DNA from: Diabrotica undecimpunctata
Taxonomy: Eukaryota; Arthropoda; Insecta; Coleoptera; Chrysomelidae
Reading direction: 5' to 3'
DNA: 64,000 nucleotides
NCBI RefSeq assembly: GCF_040954645.1
Contig: NC_092803.1
Span: 59,727,984 to 59,791,983, forward strand
This document shows positions 55,935 through 64,000 of this stretch, in pieces; the stretch's first letter is position 1, and the number at the start of each line of letters is the position of its first letter. The position numbers and the translations under genes were made by a program. The notes beneath the pieces are model-generated. The model saw nothing but the letters and a program-made list of their open reading frames with translations. It was not told where the DNA came from and made no database searches.

Positions 55935-56375
55935 CAAGTCCTCGTAGACACTTCGTCTCAGGACCAGCAACTTCATGTGGAGTCATACGTCACTATGTTA
56001 TCATATCCACTGATACTTTAGCATCTTAAAATATAATACCAAATAATGTAATCTAAATTGTAAAATATAACTTTTAACGGGTTTTACCCTGATATTAAGT
56101 GGCTCAAAACATGTACACCTTAGTAAGTATTAACCACATTTTGTATTAACTTTGGTCAAAATTTTAACTTCAGGTTCTTTTTAATTTAAGTGGTTATATA
56201 CTTTTTAGGACACTGATGAGGAAACATGGTTTTCCAAAACGTTTTGTCTTCATGACATAGCCCGTTTGGGTTTTTAATTTATATCCCTTTTATAAAGGAT
56301 TTTTACTTAAAATTTTTTGTGATACATGGTATACAGCCAGCTACAGGAACTTAGTTTCCTTGTGGACATAAAAAG
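55935..56375 (+). repeat. Diverged single copy of the palindrome unit
   Basis: Follows 48994-49345 in order: CAAGTCCTCGTAGACAC, CAACTTCATGTGGAGTCATA, AACGGGTTTTACCC, ACACTGATGAGGAAAC, AAAACGTTTTGTCTTCATGA, AGCCCGTTTGGGTTTTTAA, GGTATACAGCCAGCTACAGG, TTCCTTGTGGA. Its hammerhead-like core is damaged: the G of GAAA is A. Confidence 0.85.
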
Positions 56376-56579
56376 ACTTTTTAGTTAATATAAATTTTTC
56401 AATGAAATGTGTAAGTTTAAGAAATTAATTCGGCAAAAAGCATTAATCGTAGAATAATATATCCTACACTAGGAAGCCTTACTTAGGGTAGTATGAAATT
56501 TACTGAACGATAAAAATATCTACAGAGATTGCACGAAGAAATTAATTTGTAATAAAATAATTCAGTCATAAAAAAATAT

Positions 56580-56955
56580 CAACAAACTTGAAGCATTTGA
56601 AATGTGGTCATTGAGAAGAATGATGCGCATACCTTGGGTATGCGCATCGATATCATAGAGGTCATGCGATGTGGTCATAGAGTTGGAAATGATGACGTCC
56701 TTAAGAGAGCCGGCGTGGAAAGAGAACTCTTTGAATTAATTAAAAAAAGGAAGATTGGTTACCTTGGGCACATATTGAGAGGAGCAAAATATGAAATACC
56801 ACAGTTAATTCTACAAGGGAAGATCGAAGGTAGGAGAGGAGCCGGCCGCAAACAATTATCCTGGTTAAGGAATATTAAAGAATGGACAGGAATACACAAT
56901 ACAGGCGAGCTATGTCACGCCGCCAAGAACAGAATTCTAGTAATGAGATAGTCGC
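56580..56955 (+). pseudogene. RTE-like LINE C-terminal fragment
   Basis: INKLEAFEMWSLRRMMRIPW (56580-56640) is followed by a frame break at a small inverted duplication (56623-56649), then a 116-codon frame with VLKRAGVERELFELIKKRKI, GYLGHILRGAKYEIPQLILQ and RRGAGRKQLSWLRNIKEWTG, ending at 56951. This is the C-terminal tail of an RTE/Jockey-type LINE ORF2. The 3' end has GAAGAAGATAAAAAAA. Confidence 0.8.
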
Positions 56956-57109
56956 CTACGCACTTTGGTGTATGGCATGTTAAAAAGAAGAAGATAAAAA
57001 AATAACAAAACAACGACGCCGCTGGAATTCTGCAATTGTGAATTGGTTAGAACAATTGACAGTATAAAATTTGAATTTTGATAATAAATTACCCTCCTCA
57101 ATTGATTGT

Positions 57110-57335
57110 TGCACTACAGTAGAAGAGATAAAGAACTGAAAACAATATCACAACTAAAAGATGGCAAAGCTCCTGGAACTGACAATGCATATGTTAAAAT
57201 AATAATGCTATTTAACACCGACATTACTCAACGACTAACAAAAATATTCAATGACATTTTTTAAACGGAGTAATACCAAGATCATGGTTGAAGTCAACGT
57301 TTATTGCTCTACCAAAGAAAACAATGTTGTGTAGG
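57110..57335 (+). pseudogene. RT N-terminal fragment
   Basis: EEIKELKTISQLKDGKAPGT, then DNAYVKIIMLFNTDITQRLT and KIFNDIF match the start of a LINE RT (K.GKAPG.D pattern). After a frameshift, WLKSTFIALPKK remains. Adjacent sequence belongs to an endonuclease fragment on the other strand. Confidence 0.7.
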
Positions 57336-57430
57336 CTATGCTTTCCTATCGTGAGCATGAAAACTCGCTCTCGTCCTATTCTTGCATTCATGTCACCTAA
57401 TACAATCTGAATGCCATTCCATTTCTATAA
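57335..57430 (-). pseudogene. LINE endonuclease fragment
   Basis: On minus: NGIQIVLGDMNARIGRERVF, the EEP core motif with catalytic Asp and Asn (GDxNARIG). Only about 30 codons survive, joined directly to the plus-strand RT fragment. Confidence 0.7.
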
Positions 57431-58592
<1,162 letters not shown>

Positions 58593-58832
58593 AACCAGTC
58601 AACTGCTTCAATCCAGAATTCGTTCTCACAAATATGACAACAACAATATCACTGCTCTCACAAAACATGAAAATGAGAAGAAGTATAAATTTGACTTCGA
58701 AAACATCAAAATTTTAAAAACCGAACAAAACGTTTTGAACGAACAAAATGACAAAAAAGATACACAAAACACAAAAGATGTATTTCAATCTGATTTATAT
58801 AATACTAAATATAACACCATAAAAAGCTCTTA
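58593..58832 (+). pseudogene. Penelope-like endonuclease C-terminal fragment
   Basis: An open frame directly after the (TA)n tract reads [19 protein letters not shown], then [17 protein letters not shown] and ends at TAA (58832). The pattern (short basic segment, ALxKHxxxxKHxFDFxNxKIL) is the second half of the Penelope GIY-YIG domain. The usual ExxxI and NxRxDxxxLSxxY parts are missing or replaced by KDTQNTKDVFQSDLYNTKY. Only the last 75 or so residues are present. Confidence 0.65.
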
Positions 58833-59622
58833 AAGTCGTAATATATCTCCACTTTACTTTTTTCGAACACATCAATGATACGCCCATATAATAATAATTA
58901 CACACTAATGAGAGTAAACTATGAGATATCAGATATCAAATTTTATTTGTCACTTCATTAATGTCAGTGTCCGTTTTTACGTTTTGGTAAGTTTTATTTT
59001 TCACTATAACTTTCATGTTTGTAAACATTTATGTATAAAAATTTACAACTGGGTACTTTTAAATATGAGAAATTATAATTTGCTGCATGCTTTGATGTAA
59101 CTGATAGAGGGCGCCACTTATGCCACATATGCGGTATAAATTTGCACTTAACTTTTTTGCTCTTTAAGTTACCTATATTTGGGATAAAAAATATTAAAGA
59201 TATATTATTTTAACAAAAAAAGGTTATACTTGTTAATAACTTTAAAACTCTACAGTTTTCGAGATAATCGCATTTTAAAAATCAGCTGCATAATTCTGAT
59301 CTAAGGCAATTACTCCTGGCAACGAAGAAAAAATAGACAAAAACATTAATACTTCTGAATTTTGGTACAAAATACCTAAATATACCTAAATAACTAAAGC
59401 TAATAGTTAACGAAATATTAAATTTAATAAATATATCAGCAGAATACTTAATAACATAATTTGACAAAATAACAAAATAATAGGATTGAGTGGGAGCCTT
59501 GTAACTGGCTCCCTATATTCGAGGGTTGGAAATCTTTTGATTCCAGGCCTTACTTCAAAGGACTTGTGAATGGATGTATCTCCATAGGTTTGGTTCTTCA
59601 GTGACCGTTGAAGGATAAGGAT
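58833..59622. other. AT-rich spacer
   Basis: No supported feature. The last part, up to the putative LTR edge, holds a GC-richer stretch (59490-59620) of unknown origin. Confidence 0.4.
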
Positions 59623-60094
59623 TGTTAATGGGAGCAAATATAACTCCAGAGAAATAAAATCACCTTTAGTTTATCGACTTATAATTAACTATTTTTAGAG
59701 TAAATAAGCCTCAACACGGCTCTAGCTGACTATACAGTATCAAATAATTCTTTCTTTATCACACGTAAAAGAGAAAACCGTATTTATGAGAAACATGCCC
59801 GATTTCGGCGTGGAGAAATATTTTATATATGAATTGAGAGTGTTTTTAAAATGATGCCTCAAGGGCGATCTGTGAGAGCGAACTAAATAAAATAATACTT
59901 GGTGCGTAAAAGTGTAGATTACCCCTCTTGTATTTAGGTGTGAAAACTATTTAAGAGGCTGTGGTGGCGCCTACATGTCGGCTATCCCGAGCAAACTTCA
60001 TAAAGTGAATATTTTACTTATTCTACACTAAGAAAAGTGTAAAGAACTATATTTTTATTTTATATTTTAAAATGATATGTTCATTTCTGGAACA
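59623..60094 (-). repeat. Putative 3' LTR of the BEL/Pao element
   Basis: On minus, the sequence after the pol stop has a purine-rich GCGGGCAG and then TGTTCCAG at 60094. A matching end CCATTAACA at 59623 would give TGTT...AACA termini and 472 bp. The second LTR lies outside the window, so this cannot be verified by comparison. Confidence 0.4.
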
Positions 60095-60235
60095 TAGACT
60101 GCCCGCGTTGAAGTATTTACTTCAAAACGAAAGAAAGAGTGATTTGAGAAAGTAAGCAAACTTAACTTAAATGTAATTTAAGAAATAACTATTCCTAAAC
60201 TAGAGTAATACATATAAAGGTGACAAAATTTAAAA

Positions 60236-63200
60236 TTAATTTTCTACTTTGTCCACAGGAAGAGGACAGAGTTTTGTAATGGGTCTGTTAAAATATCCAT
60301 CTCTAGTCTTTATTTTAACACTACGGACCTTATCGTCCTTACCAGTAAACAATTCAACAATTCTTGCCAATGGCCAGTGTAGGGGTGGAACTTTATCTTC
60401 CTTTAATAGAACTAAGTCGTTAACTTCAAGATTCTTCTGTGGTGTTAACCACTTGGGGCGATTCTGAAGTTGATTAAGGTAATCAATTTTCCAGCGTTTG
60501 GCAAATGATTGCTGAATCTTCATGTAGTTTTGCCAAATTGTTAATTTATTGTCAGGTATTTCCGTCACTATCTCTTCAGGAAATGACGTAATTGGTTTTC
60601 CTATTAGAAAATGTCCTGGAGACAATGTGTTAAAGTCATTTGGATCATTTGACATAGCACAAAGAGGGCGTGAGTTTAGTACTGCTTCTATTTGTGCGAG
60701 AACTGTGCTAAAGGCTTCAAAAGGTAAAGTGGTATTGCCTAAAAGCCTTAAAATGTGATATTTGGCACTTTTTATGGCTGCCTCCCAAATTCCACCATGA
60801 TGCGGAGAATGGGCTACAATAAATTTCCATTGGATTTCAGAAGAGGAGAGAAAATTGAATATGGACTCAGAGGTTTCCTTTTGTTTAAGAAATAGTGCAA
60901 CTTCCCTCAACTGATTTCTAGCTCCTAGAAAATTAGTGGCGTTATCTGAGTAGATAATTTGTGGACAGCCTCTCCTACTGATGAATCTTTTTAAAGCAAG
61001 TAAGAAACTTTCGGTAGAGAGACCTGTGACTAATTCGATGTGCACTGCACGAGTAACCATACATACAAACAACGCTATGTAGGATTTTATTTTTGGAGCC
61101 TTTCTTAAATTGGAGCTTTTTATAAGAAATGGACCACCAAAGTCTAGACCAACATTGGTAAATGGAGGGGAGAAACATGAACGTTCCCGTGGTAAATCAG
61201 CCATTAACTGTGTGGCTGTCTTTGCTTTAAATTTAAAACAATCGTGACATTTATTAATTATTCTTTTAGTTTCTTTGAGACCATTTAGACACCAATATCT
61301 TAAACGAAAATTGGAAAGAGTATTTTGAGGGCCTGCATGACATAATCTTATATGTTCTCTATGCAGCATTAATTTTACTATGTGATTATGAGAGGGTAGA
61401 AGTAATGGGTACTTCTGTTCATATGGGACGTCTGAGTACCTTAGACGACCACCTACACGAATCATTTGCTGATTATCTATGAATGGGTTGAGTTTTAAAA
61501 TTGTTCTATTTGAAATTATCTCCTTATTTTTAAGACAAGAAAATTCTCGAAAAAAGTGTGCCTTTTGCAAAAGTTTTATTATTAAATTTTCAGCATTTTT
61601 TAATTCTGAAACAGAGAAGGGTCCAACATATTTTTCATTTGGAAACTTGAAATTGTGAATATACCTGAGAATAAGTGTGATACTGCGTTGTAGTTTTGAG
61701 AAGTTTGAAAATTTGAGAGATAAATTTTCAATGAAACTTATTGGACTTTCTTGTGCTAGATGAACTATTTTCTTTTCCTCGGGTATTTTACTTACATTTG
61801 GTTTTGAATCATAAGAAGTTAAATCTAAGTCATAATTAAGTAGAAATGAGGGACCTTGAAACCAAAATTTTGAGTTTAGAAGTTTAGGAGCAGACATGCC
61901 CCTTGACGCAATATCTGCGGGGTTTTGTTTTGACTTTATATATCGCCACTTAAATTGTGGGTTTCCTTGTATTTCAGAAACTCTATTTGCAACAAACTGT
62001 GACCATCTCGAGCTATGTGAGCCTAACCAAGCAAGTACGATTTCTGAGTCCGTCCAGCAGTTTATTGAGTCTATTTGAGTTAATTTATTATTTAGAATTT
62101 CAACTATTCTTTTAGTGAGTTTGCTGCATAAAACAGCACCCATAAGTTCTAACTTAGGTAAAGTTAATGTTTTTATTGGAGCTACCCTACTTTTAGAGGT
62201 GATGAGTGTGGAAGAGACATTTCTTGAGCTATAAGTAACTCTAATATATATGCAGCTGGCGTATGCCTTTTCACTAGCGTCGGAAAATGCGTGTATTTGT
62301 ATACTACATATATAATTTTCAATAAAAAAAGGTCTGTGAATTTTTAAATGTTTTAGTGCTGAAATATGTTTGAGAAAATTTAACCATTCATTTAAGAGTG
62401 TAGAGTCTAAACTTTCATTCCACTGAATTTTTGAAAGCCAAATTTTTTGCATTATTATTTTTGCAGTTACTATTACAGGATTAATTAATCCCTTGGGGTC
62501 GAAAAGACTTGCGATTATCTAGAGCACTTGTCTCTTAGTGTAGGAATCTTTTATTTCGATTTCTGGTACTGAAATAGAGAAACTATCTAATTTAGAGTCC
62601 CAACAAAGACCTAATATTTTATTAGAATGATTTTCTGGAGATATGACATACGTGGAGTCAGTTGAAAATTGTGAAATATTTTCTAAAAATTGTGGTGAAT
62701 TTGAACACCATTTGTGAAGAGATATGCCTGCCTTTTGTAGCAGTGCAGTGATTTGCTCATGCGCAAGTGTGAGTGTTTCAATACTATTTGTACCATATAA
62801 TATGTCATCAATATAGCAAAAATTAATGAGCATATCATGAGCGAGAGGATATTCTTCCTTATGCATGTTTGCGAGTTCAATTAAACATCGTGTGCTAAGG
62901 AAGGTAGCTGGTTTCGTTCCATAGGTAACCGTTTCTAATTGTATACATTTTAACGGCTCCGAGGGAGAGTTGCGCCACAAAATATTTAATAAGAAAGTTT
63001 GGTTGGGGTTTATTCTGATTTGTCTAAACATCTTTTTTATATCAGATGTGAATACATACTTGAAGAGTCTAAAGTTGACTAAAGTGTCAAATAGTTCTGG
63101 TTGTGTGGTATAACCCTTTAACATAATATCATTAAGGCTAAAACCAGAAGTGGTTTTCATGGATGCGTCAAAAACTTCGCGCAAACGAGTTGTGAGAGAA

Positions 63201-64000
63201 GTGTCTTTTTCTACACTGTGTGAGGCAAGAAATATTTGTTTTCTGAGTGTACATTCTGCAGAGACAACGGAACATATTTTGCATGTCCTAATTCAACATA
63301 CTCATCTATAAAAGATTTATATTGTTTGTAAAGAGAATCATTTTTTGAGAATTTGTTCTCCAAATTTAGAAATCGCCTTCGCGCCATTTGGAAAGAGTCG
63401 CCCAATTTATTATTTTCATTAGGCGTGCATAGGGGTAAATCTACTTGGAACTGTCCATTCGGTAGGATTTGTGTTGTGGCTTTAAATATTTTCTCAGCCT
63501 TTTCATCATCAGGACTTAAATGCTTTATTTCGGGAACTTCTTCAATGTCCCAAAACCTTTGGAGAAGATTATTTATATTTTCTTCTTCAGTGTGAGATTG
63601 AACAAATAAAGAAATATGATTCGAGTGTGAATAGTTACAGTTTGAGTGAGAGTGCATCTTTTTCTTAGATGAAACTTGTGGAGATAAGTTACCGAACATG
63701 ACATATCCTAAATGAGTGTTTTGAAGCACTGGAAGACCTGCTCCAATATGAATTAAACCATCCTTTAATAGATCACAGTAAATTTCTGCACCTAATAAGA
63801 GATCGATTCTCCCTGGGGAGGAGTAAGAGGGATCACTGAGCTTTATGCCAGCTGGTATTTTTATTTTGCTACGATCTAGAGGTACCTGAGGTATTTTACA
63901 CGTAATATTATCCAAAACTGCACATGATACTTCAAATTTCATATCATTGTTTTTATATGGGAAAAATTCAATGTTTACCATTTCATTTGAGATGGAACAA
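60236..64000 (-). pseudogene. BEL/Pao retrotransposon pol (protease to integrase), partial
   Basis: Retrotransposon polyprotein entering from beyond the right edge. 64000-63211: end of the DUF1758-type aspartic protease (RIDLLLGAEIYCDLL) and linker. A one-base deletion near 63205 shifts the frame within the conserved FLPHH motif. 63184-62519: RT with LREVFDASMKTTSG, FTSDIKKMFRQI, and the catalytic FCYIDDILYG. A TAG at 62519-62521 follows. 62518-60239: A17-type segment with RNase H (HAFSDASEKAYASCIY; TLPKLELMGAV; WTDSEIVLAWL), a zinc-binding H2C2 domain (HREHIRLCHAG; CHDCFKFKA), the integrase core (NVGLDFGGPF; IIYSDNATNFLGA; SPHHGGIWEAAIK) and a DUF5641-type C-terminus ending at LCPLP. Two lesions in this part, so a recent copy. 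Confidence 0.92.

Overview
The window looks like gene-poor nuclear DNA of an insect, probably one with a large repeat-rich genome such as a beetle (the order is inferred, not proven). The background is AT-rich, with no operons or convincing host gene, long (TA)n tracts, and a dense mix of eukaryotic transposable elements typical of arthropods: RTE, Jockey and I-type LINEs, BEL/Pao, Penelope-like elements, Tc1/mariner-like, piggyBac, hAT, pogo and MITEs. Almost every recognisable reading frame is transposon-derived and most are broken.

Layout. 1-2947: two RTE-type LINE pieces head to head, a 5' half (endonuclease) on minus and a 3' half (reverse transcriptase, RT) on plus whose frame is split by a (TA)n tract. 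4206-5124: a TIR element with a MADF-like frame. 5640-7736: nested inverted repeats around a Penelope-like GIY-YIG fragment, flanked by (TA)n. 7890-8250: piggyBac tail. 10517-12971: TA-flanked Tc1-type element. 13928-15490: Jockey-like RT. 16326-18150: second RTE copy. 19836-21842: two LINE 3' ends tail to tail. 22681-23940: piggyBac relic. 24365-26430: LINE C-terminal fragments. 27247-29187: Tc1-like relic with long TIRs.

30318-34340 holds a tandemly duplicated segment of about 373 bp, one copy split by a 3272-bp DNA transposon (30429-33700) that encodes a protein resembling the uncharacterised arthropod family I recall as DUF7869. It has TIRs, a 6-bp target duplication, an empty paralogous site 370 bp away and repeated subterminal motifs; it is the best candidate for a poorly described mobile system. 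A second, divergent relic of the family lies at 50830-51690. 34916-37811 is a complete hAT-like element with an apparently intact two-exon transposase, a nested MITE in its intron, and an unusual 33-bp direct repeat at both ends.

38149-39790: pogo/Tigger-like relic. 40393-45725: nearly intact I-type LINE with ORF1 and an endonuclease-RT-RNase H ORF2, poly(A)-tailed, carrying only two stops and one frameshift. 46183-49289: a dispersed repeat inverted relative to 24116, a MITE, a helix-turn-helix fragment and an almost perfect 598-bp palindrome with a hammerhead-ribozyme-like motif in each arm. 51869-56375: direct repeats around an RT scrap, a degenerate tandem array, a clean 415-bp MITE with perfect 8-bp TSD, and a diverged copy of the palindrome unit. 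56580-58832: more LINE and Penelope scraps. 59623-64000: the 3' part of a BEL/Pao LTR retrotransposon running off the right edge.

These elements do not form a cooperating gene system. The window is a record of nested and neighbouring insertions. The recurring themes are Penelope-type inverted repeats with ribozyme-like hairpins, (TA)n tracts at insertion junctions, and the DUF7869-type transposon.
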